Below are positions 17,353 through 27,380 of a DNA stretch of 40,331 nucleotides, in pieces; the stretch's first letter is position 1, and every line of letters begins with the position of its first letter. A model generated the notes under the pieces. That model worked only from the letters and a program-made list of their open reading frames with translations. It was not told the DNA's origin and ran no database searches. The position numbers and the translations under genes were made by a program. The DNA comes from Microbacteriaceae bacterium (GTDB taxonomy: Bacteria > Actinomycetota > Actinomycetes > Actinomycetales > Microbacteriaceae): NCBI GenBank assembly GCA_025464895.1, contig JAODMG010000143.1:1-40331 (forward strand), written 5' to 3'.

Positions 17353-17754
17353 CTACTTAATTAGACGGAGGGCGACCGGATAGCGATATGACCCGCCGGA
17401 ATTGACCCGGATGCCGCCGATGATCGAGAGCACCAGGTTGGCGATGTAGAGGATGAACGGAATGAGAAACACGAAGAGGAAGGAGAGCGGAAAGAGCGGC
17501 GTGACGGCGAAGATGCCTCCGAGGATCTGGCTGGCGATCCAGGCCGCGATCCAGGTGATCTGCCAGTTCAGCGCCTCTTTGGACTCCACCCTGGTGCGCT
17601 CTCCGCGGTCTTTGAAGACCAGGAAGATGATGAGAGAAGGCAGGATCCAGAGGACGCCGCCGAAGTGGGCGAACGACGCCCACTGCTTGTCCTCGGCCGC
17701 CGTCAGCGGAGCGGCCGGTTGAGGACCCACCGGCTGTGGTGTTGGGTCAGTCAT
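17353..17754 (-). CDS. DUF4870 domain membrane protein 2
   Basis: A 133 aa paralogue of the neighbouring DUF4870 protein. Its N-terminus is Pro-rich (about 1-20). The core has KQWASFAHFGGVLWILPSLI, then FKDRGERTRVESKEALNWQI, and membrane segments to the C-terminal SYRYPVALRLIK. The GGxxxxxP and FKDRG blocks align with LKDRG of the other copy, so this looks like an old tandem duplication. The ATG at 17754 is preceded by a GAAAGG site, unlike the leaderless partner. A 7 bp perfect palindrome (17781-17798) lies in its upstream region. Function unknown. Confidence 0.85.
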   Translation of the reverse strand: MTDPTPQPVGPQPAAPLTAAEDKQWASFAHFGGVLWILPSLIIFLVFKDRGERTRVESKEALNWQITWIAAWIASQILGGIFAVTPLFPLSFLFVFLIPFILYIANLVLSIIGGIRVNSGGSYRYPVALRLIK

Positions 17755-17780
17755 CTGCGTTGCCTTTCAGCTATGTGAAT

Positions 17781-17798
17781 CGTTTCGCGAACGAAACG
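17781..17798. promoter_or_regulatory. Palindrome upstream of the DUF4870 gene
   Basis: CGTTTCG (17781-17787) and CGAAACG (17792-17798) form a perfect inverted repeat around CGAA. It lies between the DUF4870 start (17754) and the hrcA promoter, nearer the former. It may be an operator; no protein can be assigned. Confidence 0.4.
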
Positions 17799-17912
17799 AG
17801 TTGGCGCGTGCATTCATACCCGTTTGCCCCGAATGAGAGGACTCGCGGGCACATCCATAAGGTACTGCCGAGTCAGTTCGCCCGCAATGCCCCTGGCAAC
17901 AGCGCGTCATTG

Positions 17913-17944
17913 TAGAATTGGCAGTCCAAGCCGGTGAGTGCCAG
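17913..17944 (+). promoter_or_regulatory. hrcA promoter -10 with overlapping CIRCE operator
   Basis: TAGAAT (17913-17918) is a good -10. Overlapping its last base, TTGGCAGTC (17918-17926), a 9 nt spacer and GAGTGCCAG (17936-17944) form a CIRCE element with the canonical 9-9-9 spacing. The two half-sites agree at 7 of 9 positions. CIRCE is the known HrcA binding site, so hrcA-dnaJ should be autorepressed and heat-induced. Confidence 0.85.
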
Positions 17945-17966
17945 CCGTTGAGCGGAAGGGTGTGAC

Positions 17967-18989
17967 ATGGTTTCCGATCGCAGCCTCGAGGTCCTGCGGG
18001 TCATCGTGCAGGACTACGTCGCCTCGCGCGAGCCGGTCGGATCGAAGTCCATCGTCGATCGCCACTCCTTCGGCGTGTCGGCCGCCACGATCCGCAATGA
18101 CATGGCCCTCCTCGAGGAGGAGGAGCTGATCGCCGCCCCGCACACTTCGTCCGGACGGATTCCGACCGACAAGGGCTACCGGGTATTCGTCAACCAGCTC
18201 GCCGACCTGCGCCCGCTGACCCCGGCCCAGCGCCAGGCGATCGAAACCTTTCTCGGACAGTCCGCCGATCTTGACGACGTTCTCGGCCGCACTGTCCGGC
18301 TGCTTTCGCAATTGACGCACCAGGTCGCCCTCGTGCAGTATCCGTCGCTCACCCGCTCGCGCATCCGTCACATCGAACTGGTCAAGCTGACGACGTCGCG
18401 GATGATGACGGTGCTGATCACCGACAGCGGCCGGGTCGAACAGCGCCTGCTCGACATCGGCGACGAGCTCGACGACGCCTTCCTCGAACAGCTGAGGTCG
18501 ACGTTGAATTCGTCCATTGGCGGCCTCGGTCTCGCGGAAGCCGCCGAGAAGCTCGCCGTGTTGGGGGACCAGTTCAGTGCCGAACGGGCGGTTCCGGTGC
18601 GGCGGATAGCCTCCGCCCTGGTCGAACAGGTGCTCGCCAACCGCCAGGAGAGGCTCCTGATGGCGGGGACGGCGAACCTGGTCCGCACGGAGGAAGACTT
18701 CAGCGGGAGTATTTATCCTGTACTGGAAGCGATCGAAGAGCAGGTGACACTGCTTCGGCTGTTCGGTGAGATGGAGCCGGAGCAGAACGGATTCTCGGTC
18801 AGGATCGGCAGCGAGAACGCGTCGTTCGGGCTGGGGGAGACCTCCGTGCTGGCCACCGGTTACGCGTCATCCGGCGGCGAACTGGCGCGTCTCGGCGTGC
18901 TCGGCCCGACTCGGATGGACTACTCGAATAACATCGCGGCGGTCAGGGCCGTCGCCCGATACCTCTCCCGCCTGCTCGGCGAGGACTGA
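17967..18989 (+). CDS. hrcA: Heat-inducible transcription repressor HrcA
   Basis: A 340 aa repressor of class I heat-shock genes that binds CIRCE and needs GroEL for activity. The N-terminal winged helix (about 1-75) has KSIVDRHSFGVSAATIRNDM and the wing segment HTSSGRIPTDKGYRVFV. The GAF-like central domain contains the dimer region, and the C-terminus holds VRIGSENASFGLGETSVLAT and the LGPTRMDYSNNI motif typical of HrcA. The ATG at 17967 is preceded by GGAAGGG. A CIRCE element lies only 22 bp upstream, so the gene regulates itself. It heads the hrcA-dnaJ-rsmE cluster. Confidence 0.97.
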   Translation: MVSDRSLEVLRVIVQDYVASREPVGSKSIVDRHSFGVSAATIRNDMALLEEEELIAAPHTSSGRIPTDKGYRVFVNQLADLRPLTPAQRQAIETFLGQSADLDDVLGRTVRLLSQLTHQVALVQYPSLTRSRIRHIELVKLTTSRMMTVLITDSGRVEQRLLDIGDELDDAFLEQLRSTLNSSIGGLGLAEAAEKLAVLGDQFSAERAVPVRRIASALVEQVLANRQERLLMAGTANLVRTEEDFSGSIYPVLEAIEEQVTLLRLFGEMEPEQNGFSVRIGSENASFGLGETSVLATGYASSGGELARLGVLGPTRMDYSNNIAAVRAVARYLSRLLGED

Positions 18990-19074
18990 TGCACTTTCGC
19001 CGGGAATCGGCGAATACATGGTCATGGGACTTCTGCAACAGAGTGAAGCCCGGCAATAACAATGAGGAATTAGA

Positions 19075-20181
19075 TTGGCAGACCACTACGAAGTACTCGG
19101 GGTCGAGCGCACAGCGACCACCGACGAAATCAAGAAGGCGTACCGTCGCCTGGCCAGGGAATTGCATCCGGATGTGAACCCGGGGGCCGACGCCTCGGAG
19201 AAGTTCAAGCTGGTGACTCACGCCTATGACGTGCTCTCCGACCCGAACCAACGCCAGCAGTACGACCTGGGACCGCAGACCGGATTCGGGGGAGGCGCGG
19301 GCAACTTCGGCAACTTCGGCGACATCTTCGAAACCTTCTTCGGTGGCGGCGGCGGTCGCTCAGGACCTCGGTCGCGCCGAGAACGCGGGCAGGACGCCCT
19401 GGTGCGGGTCGAGGTCGACCTCGACGAGATCATCTTCGGCACCCATCGCGAAATCGACGTCGACACGGCCGTGCTGTGCGAGACCTGCAACGGCTCGTGT
19501 TGCGCGCCTGGTACCCAGCCGGTCACCTGTGACATCTGCCGAGGCACCGGGCAGATCCAGCGCGCCGTCAGGAGCCTCCTCGGAAACGTCATGACCTCGA
19601 GCCCGTGCGGCACCTGCCGTGGTTACGGCACCGTCATCCCGAATCCGTGTCCAACCTGCCAGGGCCAGGGTCGCGTGCGGGCTCGCCGCAGCATCCCGGT
19701 CGACGTGCCTGCCGGTGTGGACACCGGCCTCCGCCTCCAGCTCCCGTCGCAGGGAGAGGTCGGGCCTGCCGGAGGTCCCAACGGCGACCTGTACCTCGAG
19801 ATCAAGGTGCGCCACCACGATGTCTTCAGCCGTAACGGCGATGACCTGTTGGCGACCCTCGAGGTGCAGATGACGGATGCCATCCTCGGCACGACGACCA
19901 CGCTGAAGACTCTCGACGGCGAGGTCGCGGTCGAGATCAGGCCGGGAACGCAGAGCGCCGAGATCATCACGATCAAGGACCGTGGTGTCACCCGGCTGCG
20001 CGGAAACGGTCGAGGCGACCTGAAGATCGGCGTGCAGGTGACGACGCCGACGAAGCTGAGCCACAAGGAGCAGGAGCTGATGAAGCAGTTCGCCAGCAGC
20101 CACAAGGGCGCGGGGCCGTCTCTCACCCACTTCCAGCAGGGACTGTTCCAGAAGCTCCGCGATCGTTTTCTGAACCTCTAG
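19075..20181 (+). CDS. dnaJ: Chaperone DnaJ (hrcA-linked DnaJ2 type)
   Basis: A 368 aa Hsp40 co-chaperone that stimulates DnaK ATPase and delivers unfolded clients. The J domain (1-68) has the HPD motif at 31-33. A G/F-rich linker follows (about 72-100), then the cysteine-rich zinc domain and C-terminal client-binding domains. The start is a TTG at 19075 with GAGGA at 19064-19068. Oddity: the first zinc repeat reads CETCNGSC at 135-142, with Cys142 where the CxxCxGxG repeat has glycine; the codon is TGT where GGT would give Gly. The other repeats ([24 protein letters not shown]) are normal. Cotranscription with hrcA is likely, 85 bp away. Confidence 0.95.
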   Translation: MADHYEVLGVERTATTDEIKKAYRRLARELHPDVNPGADASEKFKLVTHAYDVLSDPNQRQQYDLGPQTGFGGGAGNFGNFGDIFETFFGGGGGRSGPRSRRERGQDALVRVEVDLDEIIFGTHREIDVDTAVLCETCNGSCCAPGTQPVTCDICRGTGQIQRAVRSLLGNVMTSSPCGTCRGYGTVIPNPCPTCQGQGRVRARRSIPVDVPAGVDTGLRLQLPSQGEVGPAGGPNGDLYLEIKVRHHDVFSRNGDDLLATLEVQMTDAILGTTTTLKTLDGEVAVEIRPGTQSAEIITIKDRGVTRLRGNGRGDLKIGVQVTTPTKLSHKEQELMKQFASSHKGAGPSLTHFQQGLFQKLRDRFLNL

Positions 20182-20187
20182 ACCGCC

Positions 20188-20916
20188 ATGGCCCACTTCT
20201 ACCTGCGTGACGAGCTGAGCGGTGCCGAGGTCGGCTCGGCGGTGTCGGTTTCCGGTGCGGAAGCCAGGCACGCGGTGAGCGTGAGCCGGCTCGGCGTCGG
20301 GGACCGGATCTCGGTAGGGGATGGTGCCGGTCTCGTGGTCGATGGCGTCGTGGTCGCGGCCGCGCCGACTGAGTTCGTCATCACGGTCGAATCGCTCACC
20401 CGCTTTCCCGCGGCGACCCCGGCCATCTGGCTCGCCCAGGCTCTCGCCAAAGGCGACCGTGACGAACAGGCCGTCCAGCAGGCAACGGAACTCGGCGTGG
20501 ACGGGGTCATCCCATGGGCCGCCCAGCGGTCCATCGTGAAGTGGGAGGGCAACAAGGTCGCGAAGGGGGTGCAACGGTGGGAGGCCATCGTTCGCGAGGC
20601 CACGAAACAGTCCATTCGACCCTGGATTCCCGAGGTGGCCGACCTGGCATCCGGCGCGGTCCTCGCGAAACTCGCGGCCGAGACGCGGATGATCGTGCTC
20701 GACCCCGGCGCGGAGACCAGCCTCAGCGACCTCGAGCCAGACGGCCGCGACATCGTGCTCGTCGTCGGGCCGGAGGGAGGTGTCTCGCCAGCGGAACTGT
20801 CACGACTGGCCGCGGCAGGAGCATCCGTCTGGAATCTCGGACCGAACGTGCTCCGCACCTCGACGGCTGGTCCCGCGGCGATCGCGGTGTTGAACACCAG
20901 GCTGGGCCGTTGGTAG
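20188..20916 (+). CDS. rsmE: 16S rRNA (uracil-1498-N3)-methyltransferase RsmE
   Basis: A 242 aa SPOUT-fold methyltransferase that uses S-adenosylmethionine to methylate U1498 of 16S rRNA in the 30S decoding region. The N-terminal PUA-like domain (about 1-70) includes AEARHAVSVSRLGVGDRISV. The SPOUT domain has QALAKGDRDEQAVQQATELG, then VVGPEGGVSPAEL (about 191-203) and the knot motif LGPNVLRTSTAGPAAIAVL. The last motif normally reads LRTETA; Ser replaces the Glu here. The ATG lies 6 bp after the dnaJ stop with no clear ribosome-binding site, suggesting coupled translation. Confidence 0.93.
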   Translation: MAHFYLRDELSGAEVGSAVSVSGAEARHAVSVSRLGVGDRISVGDGAGLVVDGVVVAAAPTEFVITVESLTRFPAATPAIWLAQALAKGDRDEQAVQQATELGVDGVIPWAAQRSIVKWEGNKVAKGVQRWEAIVREATKQSIRPWIPEVADLASGAVLAKLAAETRMIVLDPGAETSLSDLEPDGRDIVLVVGPEGGVSPAELSRLAAAGASVWNLGPNVLRTSTAGPAAIAVLNTRLGRW

Positions 20917-20975
20917 CCGCGCGGATTCCCTGACTACTCGCGGGGTTCCCGACTTACCGCAGGGTCACATTCTCG

Positions 20976-20981
20976 TAGAAT
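20976..20981 (+). promoter_or_regulatory. Internal promoter -10 for the HIT gene
   Basis: TAGAAT at 20976-20981 lies 7 nt before the ATG at 20989. An earlier in-frame ATG at 20980 overlaps the -10 and would not be in the transcript. TTACCG at 20954-20959 is a possible -35 with a 16 bp spacer. Confidence 0.5.
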
Positions 20982-20988
20982 GGAGTAC

Positions 20989-21342
20989 ATGACAACCGGG
21001 AGCGCGTCCGTATTCACCCGGATCATCGCGCGCGAAATCCCGGCGGACATCGTGTTCGAGAGTGACCGGATCATCGCCTTCCGCGACATCTCACCGCAGG
21101 CTCCAGTGCACCTTCTCGTTGTGCCAAAGTCGGACGAGTACGCGAACGTCGCGGAACTCGCCGCAGGGGACCCCGCGCTGCTCGCCGAGGTAGTCGCGAC
21201 GGCCGACCGGTTGGCGAAGGAACATTCGGACGGTGAATATCGTTTGGTCTTCAATACCGGTGAGAGCGCCGGTCAGACAATTTTCCATGTCCACGCCCAC
21301 ATACTCGGTGGCACCCTTCAGGAAGGCACCCTTGGCCAGTAG
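20989..21342 (+). CDS. HIT domain protein (histidine triad nucleotide-binding)
   Basis: A 117 aa purine nucleotide-binding hydrolase of the HINT branch, which typically cleaves phosphoramidate-linked nucleotides. The triad HVHAH is at 100-104 and is followed by ILGG. The N-terminal SVFTRIIAREIPADIVFESD and FRDISPQAPVHLLVVPK are classic HINT features. The start at 20989 is chosen over 20980 because a -10 (TAGAAT) covers the earlier ATG, making 20989 a leaderless start. The 3' end overlaps the preferred phoH start by 11 bp. Its position between rsmE and phoH is conserved in actinobacteria. The physiological substrate is unknown. Confidence 0.92.
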   Translation: MTTGSASVFTRIIAREIPADIVFESDRIIAFRDISPQAPVHLLVVPKSDEYANVAELAAGDPALLAEVVATADRLAKEHSDGEYRLVFNTGESAGQTIFHVHAHILGGTLQEGTLGQ

Positions 21343-22390
21343 CGACACAGCAGGAACCCCCGGCACGGAGCGGGTTCAGATGCGCGTCGATGGTGTGGCG
21401 ATGGTGCGGCTGCTCGGCACCCAGGATCGGTTGCTCAAGACGATCGAGAAGCAGTTCCCTCTCGTCGAGGTGCTGGTTCGAGGCAACGAGATAAGCCTGG
21501 ACGGAGACCCGGACCAGGTGCATGCGGCCGTGAGGCTGGTCGAGGAGTTGGTGCAGATGATCCGTAACGAGCACGAGTTCGGCCTGGATGAGAAGAGCGT
21601 CACGGAGTCCGCGAGGATCCTGCGGAATGATCCGCGGGTGAGCCCGGCAGAGCTGCTCAGCCAGGCGATCCTGACCAGCCGGGGCAAGAGCATCCGTCCG
21701 AAGACCCTCGGCCAGAAAGAATACGTCGACGCTATCGACGAGAACACCATCGTGTTCGGCATCGGTCCGGCAGGCACCGGCAAGACCTACCTCGCGATGG
21801 CGAAGGCGGTGCAGGCGCTGCAGCGCAAGGAGGTCAGCCGCATCATCCTGACCCGTCCGGCCGTCGAGGCAGGCGAGCGGCTCGGCTACCTGCCGGGGAC
21901 ACTCACCGACAAGATCGACCCGTACCTCCGGCCACTCTACGACGCCCTCAACGAGATGATGGACCCGGAAATTGTGCCGAAGCTGCTCGCGGCCGGCACC
22001 ATCGAGGTCGCCCCGCTCGCCTATATGCGCGGGCGCACGTTGAACGACGCATTCATCGTTCTCGACGAGGCCCAGAACACCTCGCCGGAGCAGATGAAGA
22101 TGTTCCTGACCAGGCTCGGATTCGGATCCAAGATGGTCGTCACAGGAGACGTGACCCAGATCGACCTCCCGGCCGGCGCGAGTGGGCTGCAGCTGGTCAC
22201 CGGAGTGCTCGGCGGGATCGACGCGATTCATTTCGCCAGGCTCACGAGCGACGACGTCGTCCGCCACAACCTGGTCGGCCAGATCGTCGACGCATACACG
22301 AGGTACGATGCCGAGCGCCAGGCGAAGCGGTTCGAACGCGAGCAGGCGGCCGCACACCGCCGTGGCCACGACAACGGGGGCAGGCCATGA
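21332..22390 (+). CDS. PhoH family ATPase
   Basis: A 352 aa cytoplasmic PhoH-like P-loop ATPase. Related proteins are linked to RNA metabolism and usually sit next to ybeY. The Walker A motif GPAGTGKT is at about 145-152; Walker B is FIVLDEAQN, and the intervening ILTRPAVEAGERLGYLPGTL is diagnostic. The N-terminal 100 residues form a KH-like part (LVRGNEISLDGDPDQV). The start is taken as the TTG at 21332, with AGGAAGG at 21320-21326 just before it; an ATG at 21380 is the main alternative. It overlaps the HIT gene at the start and ybeY by ATGA at the end, so the three are probably coupled. Confidence 0.92.
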   Translation: MASSDTAGTPGTERVQMRVDGVAMVRLLGTQDRLLKTIEKQFPLVEVLVRGNEISLDGDPDQVHAAVRLVEELVQMIRNEHEFGLDEKSVTESARILRNDPRVSPAELLSQAILTSRGKSIRPKTLGQKEYVDAIDENTIVFGIGPAGTGKTYLAMAKAVQALQRKEVSRIILTRPAVEAGERLGYLPGTLTDKIDPYLRPLYDALNEMMDPEIVPKLLAAGTIEVAPLAYMRGRTLNDAFIVLDEAQNTSPEQMKMFLTRLGFGSKMVVTGDVTQIDLPAGASGLQLVTGVLGGIDAIHFARLTSDDVVRHNLVGQIVDAYTRYDAERQAKRFEREQAAAHRRGHDNGGRP

Positions 22391-22848
22391 GCATCGAGAT
22401 CAACAACGAGTCGGTCGTTCCGGTCGACGAGGCCGCGCTTCAGCGCCTCGCGATTTACGCGCTCGACCAGCTCCACGTGCATCCGGATGCCGAACTCGCG
22501 ATCGTGCTCGTCGACGAGGCTGCGATGGAGCAGCTTCATGTGCAGTGGATGGATGAGCCGGGCCCGACCGACGTCCTGAGTTTCCCGATGGACGAGCTTC
22601 GCCCCGGCACCGAGGAGTCGATCACCCCGGCCGGGCTGCTCGGCGACATCGTGCTCTGCCCGCAGGTCGCGATCGCCCAGGCGGAGGAGGCCGGCCATGG
22701 CGCGCTCGACGAGATGCTGCTGCTGACCACCCACGGCATCCTGCACCTGCTGGGGTTCGACCACGCCGAACCAGCAGAAGAGAAGGAGATGTTCGGCATC
22801 CAACGCGACATCCTCTCCGGTTTCAGCCTCGCCGAGCGTCGACCGTAG
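22387..22848 (+). CDS. ybeY: Endoribonuclease YbeY
   Basis: A 153 aa zinc-dependent endoribonuclease that takes part in 16S rRNA 3' maturation and ribosome quality control. The metal-binding signature HGILHLLGFDH spans 116-126, with His116, His120 and His126. Upstream blocks include MDEPGPTDVLSFPMDE and LLGDIVLCPQVAIAQA, both family hallmarks. The start ATG overlaps the phoH-like stop as ATGA. The next gene begins 6 bp after its stop. It belongs to a ribosome-related run with rsmE, phoH and era. Confidence 0.96.
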   Translation: MSIEINNESVVPVDEAALQRLAIYALDQLHVHPDAELAIVLVDEAAMEQLHVQWMDEPGPTDVLSFPMDELRPGTEESITPAGLLGDIVLCPQVAIAQAEEAGHGALDEMLLLTTHGILHLLGFDHAEPAEEKEMFGIQRDILSGFSLAERRP

Positions 22849-22854
22849 AAGACC

Positions 22855-24210
22855 ATGATCCCGATTTTCGTCAGCGTCGCCGTTCTGCTGGTGATCTTCG
22901 GTGGCTTCCTCGCAGCCGCGGATGCCGCGCTCACCGTGCTGTCGCGGGCGGACCTGCAGGAGTTGGCCGCGCATTCACGCGCCAGCCACTCGCTTCTCGC
23001 CATCGCCGCGGACGTCGGAGCCCACGTCAACGCGATCAACTTCATGCGGGTCCTGGCGGAGACCACGGCCGCCGTTCTCGTCTCGCTGTCCTTCGCCTAC
23101 CTGTTCACCGACTGGTGGTTGGCGCTTCTCGCCTCCGCCGCGATCATGACCCTGACCTCGTTCGTCCTGGTCGGATCGAGCCCCCGCAGCGTCGGGAGGG
23201 TGAACGCACGTACGCTCATCCGCTGGTCTGCCTGGACGGTTCACGGCGTGCGGGTGCTGCTCGGTCCGATAGCCGCCGCCCTCGTCGCGGTCGGTAACCG
23301 GGTTACTCCTGGACGACCGAAGACGGCGACCTTCTCATCGGAGGAGCAGCTGCTCAGCATGGTCGACGAGGCGACGGAGCTCGAGGTGCTCGAGGAGGAC
23401 GACCGCGAGCTCATCCACTCCATCTTCGAGTTCAACGACACGGTGGTTCGCGAGGTGATGATTCCGCGCACCGACATGGTGACCATTGACGGCACCGACA
23501 CCATCGGCACGGCGATGGGACTGTTCCTGAGCCGCGGTGTCTCCAGGATCCCGGTGATCGGCGACGACGTCGACCAGGTGCTCGGGGTCCTATACCTTCG
23601 GGATGTCGCCAGGCTGACCCACGAGCGTCCGCCAGGCTACGAGACGCTGATCGTCGCTGAGCTGGTGCGTCCTGCGCTGTTTGTTCCGGAGTCGAAGAAG
23701 GCGGACAGCCTGCTGCGGCAAATGCAGCAAGAATCCAACCATCTCGCGATGGTCGTCGACGAATACGGCGGAATCGCGGGGCTGGTGAGCCTGGAAGACC
23801 TCATCGAGGAACTCGTCGGTGACATCTCGGACGAATACGATCACGAGGTGGTCGAGGTGGAGGATCTCGGCGACGGGCGCTACCGGGTGAGTGCGCGGCT
23901 ACCGGTGGACGAGCTCGGCGAGATCTTCGACATCGAGCTTGAGGATGATGACGTCGACTCGGTGGGCGGCTTACTCACCAAGGCGCTCGGCCGGCTCCCG
24001 TTGCCTGGCTCGACGGCCAACTACTCTGGTCTGATCCTCACCGCGGAGCGCACAGAGGGACGGCGGAAACGGCTGAGCACCGTCCTGGTCGAACGAGACC
24101 AGGCACTGATCGATGCCCAGGCCGCGTTCAAGGCGGGGCCGGGCAACGGCAGGGCCGCGAACGCCAAAGCAGCGATGACCATCAACGAAGAGAACGGCGA
24201 TCGACCATGA
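22855..24210 (+). CDS. CNNM/CorC-type membrane protein with CBS domains (hemolysin C family)
   Basis: A 451 aa membrane protein. The N-terminal CNNM/DUF21 part (about 1-175) has a first hydrophobic helix IFVSVAVLLVIFGGFLAAAD and two or three more. A CBS pair follows (about 195-330), with VMIPRTDMVTID at its start and MVVDEYGGIAGLVSLEDLIE near its end. The C-terminal CorC_HlyC domain (about 345-430) contains RVSARLPVDELGEIF. Relatives are implicated in magnesium or cobalt efflux; older annotation calls them hemolysins. The gene overlaps era by 4 bp. The location between ybeY and era is standard, but the transported ion is not provable from sequence. Confidence 0.93.
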   Translation: MIPIFVSVAVLLVIFGGFLAAADAALTVLSRADLQELAAHSRASHSLLAIAADVGAHVNAINFMRVLAETTAAVLVSLSFAYLFTDWWLALLASAAIMTLTSFVLVGSSPRSVGRVNARTLIRWSAWTVHGVRVLLGPIAAALVAVGNRVTPGRPKTATFSSEEQLLSMVDEATELEVLEEDDRELIHSIFEFNDTVVREVMIPRTDMVTIDGTDTIGTAMGLFLSRGVSRIPVIGDDVDQVLGVLYLRDVARLTHERPPGYETLIVAELVRPALFVPESKKADSLLRQMQQESNHLAMVVDEYGGIAGLVSLEDLIEELVGDISDEYDHEVVEVEDLGDGRYRVSARLPVDELGEIFDIELEDDDVDSVGGLLTKALGRLPLPGSTANYSGLILTAERTEGRRKRLSTVLVERDQALIDAQAAFKAGPGNGRAANAKAAMTINEENGDRP

Positions 24211-25145
24211 GCGAGACTCCAGGAGCTGGTGGCCCAGACGCCAGTAGCTCGGAAACCAGTGACTACCGCGCGGGATTCGTCTCATTCGTCGGGCGGCCGA
24301 ACGTGGGCAAGTCCACACTGACCAATGCCCTCGTCGGCGAAAAGGTCGCGATCACCAGCAGCAAGCCGCAGACCACCCGCCGCGCCATCCGAGGCATCGC
24401 CCACAAGAAGAACGGGCAGCTGATCCTGGTCGACACCCCCGGCATGCACCGGCCCCGCACGCTGCTCGGCGAGCGGCTCAACAGCATCGTGCAGGACACC
24501 CTCGGCGACGTCGACGTCGTCGGCTTCTGTATGCCGGCGAACGAGAAGATCGGGCCGGGCGACCGGTACATCAACGAGCAACTGGATTCGTTTCCGCGCG
24601 CCAAGAAGGTGGCCATCGTCACGAAGATCGATGCGGCATCGCGTCCTGCCGTCGCGGCCCAGCTTCTTGCGGTATCGGACCTGCGGGACTGGGAGGCCAT
24701 CATCCCGGTGTCGGCGACGAGCCGCATCCAGCTCGACGTGCTCGCGAGCGAGCTCATTCGTCTTCTGCCGGTGTCTGCCGCTCTCTACCCGCCGGACGCG
24801 GTGACCGAGGAGGGGCTCGAGTCGCGGATCAGCGAACTCATCCGCGAGGCCGTCCTCGAGGGTGTCGAAGACGAACTGCCGCATTCGATCGCCGTCACCA
24901 TCGATGACATCGTCGAGCGTGACGACAAGGACCTGGTCGAGGTCTACGCCAACCTGTTCGTCGAGAGAGACAGCCAGAAGGGCATCATCATCGGGCACCA
25001 GGGTTCGAGGCTCGCGGATGTGGGGGCGCGGGCCAGGGCGGAAATCGAGCCGTTGGTCGGAAAACAGGTCTATCTATCGCTGCGGGTGAAGGTCGCCAAG
25101 GACTGGCAGCGCGATCCGAAACAGCTCGGTCGACTGGGCTTCTGA
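24207..25145 (+). CDS. era: GTPase Era
   Basis: A 312 aa GTPase that binds the 3' end of 16S rRNA and aids 30S assembly. The G1 motif GRPNVGKST is at 29-37, the G3 motif DTPG at 76-79, and the G4 position reads TKID in VAIVTKIDAA, where many relatives have NKxD. The C-terminal KH domain contains GIIIGHQGSRLADVGARARA and ends in KDWQRDPKQLGRLGF, a very conserved Era tail. The start ATG overlaps the preceding gene as ATGA. It is the last gene of the hrcA-to-era run; downstream is a 400 bp region with a repeat element and the leuA leader. Confidence 0.97.
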   Translation: MSETPGAGGPDASSSETSDYRAGFVSFVGRPNVGKSTLTNALVGEKVAITSSKPQTTRRAIRGIAHKKNGQLILVDTPGMHRPRTLLGERLNSIVQDTLGDVDVVGFCMPANEKIGPGDRYINEQLDSFPRAKKVAIVTKIDAASRPAVAAQLLAVSDLRDWEAIIPVSATSRIQLDVLASELIRLLPVSAALYPPDAVTEEGLESRISELIREAVLEGVEDELPHSIAVTIDDIVERDDKDLVEVYANLFVERDSQKGIIIGHQGSRLADVGARARAEIEPLVGKQVYLSLRVKVAKDWQRDPKQLGRLGF

Positions 25146-25440
25146 TCGGTCGGTAGGGGCAGTGCCAAGCTCGTCGGCAACGACGTCTTGCGCCTGCTCC
25201 CGCTCGCCGCTGTGCGCCTATTCGTGGCCGTGCTTTCGGAAATTCAGGAACTCGCGATCCGCTCGCTGCGGCGGCACCCGTGATTGCGGGCATCCGGGCG
25301 CGGCCGTCCCGTTGCGCGATCACGGACTCCTGAATTTCCGAAGGATGTGCCGCGGGGACGTGCGCGGGGAGGCGTCGGGCGAGGCCACCCGGCGCTGGTT
25401 AAGCATCCCAACCTGAAAGTCCGCGGCTGACTGTTCGACC
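25146..25440. other. Non-coding region between era and the leuA leader
   Basis: About 300 bp without a supportable gene. Short open frames here have no ribosome-binding site or recognisable domain. The region contains an inverted-repeat element at 25233-25344, described separately. It ends in the -35-like CTGACT (25427-25432) of the leuA leader promoter. Confidence 0.6.
25233..25344. repeat. Dispersed inverted-repeat element, copy A
   Basis: CTTTCGGAAATTCAGGA (25233-25249) and TCCTGAATTTCCGAAGG (25328-25344) are inverted repeats matching at 16 of 17 positions, spaced so the whole is 112 bp. The same terminal sequence bounds elements at 31988-32086 and 32165-32264. It resembles a MITE or a REPIN (paired inverted REP sequences). 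No transposase is nearby. Confidence 0.75.
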
Positions 25441-25455
25441 GAGCAGTGATAACCT
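25427..25455 (+). promoter_or_regulatory. Promoter of the leuA leader
   Basis: CTGACT (25427-25432), a 17 bp spacer and TAACCT (25450-25455) make a good sigma-A-like promoter. The GTG of the leader peptide begins 6 nt later, so the transcript probably starts at the start codon. Confidence 0.65.
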
Positions 25456-25479
25456 CGAATTGTGTTGTTCGGTTTGCTC

Positions 25480-27350
<1,871 letters not shown>

Positions 27351-27368
27351 TCTCACCGTCATCCGTAG

Positions 27369-27374
27369 TAGCGT
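27369..27374 (+). promoter_or_regulatory. Predicted -10 of alr, leaderless
   Basis: TAGCGT at 27369-27374 lies 6 nt before the alr ATG at 27381. GAGG overlaps the spacer but is too close to the ATG for a normal ribosome-binding site. No clear -35 is seen. Confidence 0.35.
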
Positions 27375-27380
27375 CGAGGC

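Noticed and set aside
20980-20988. Earlier ATG of the HIT gene
   Set aside because: It overlaps the -10 hexamer TAGAAT, so transcripts from that promoter begin after it.
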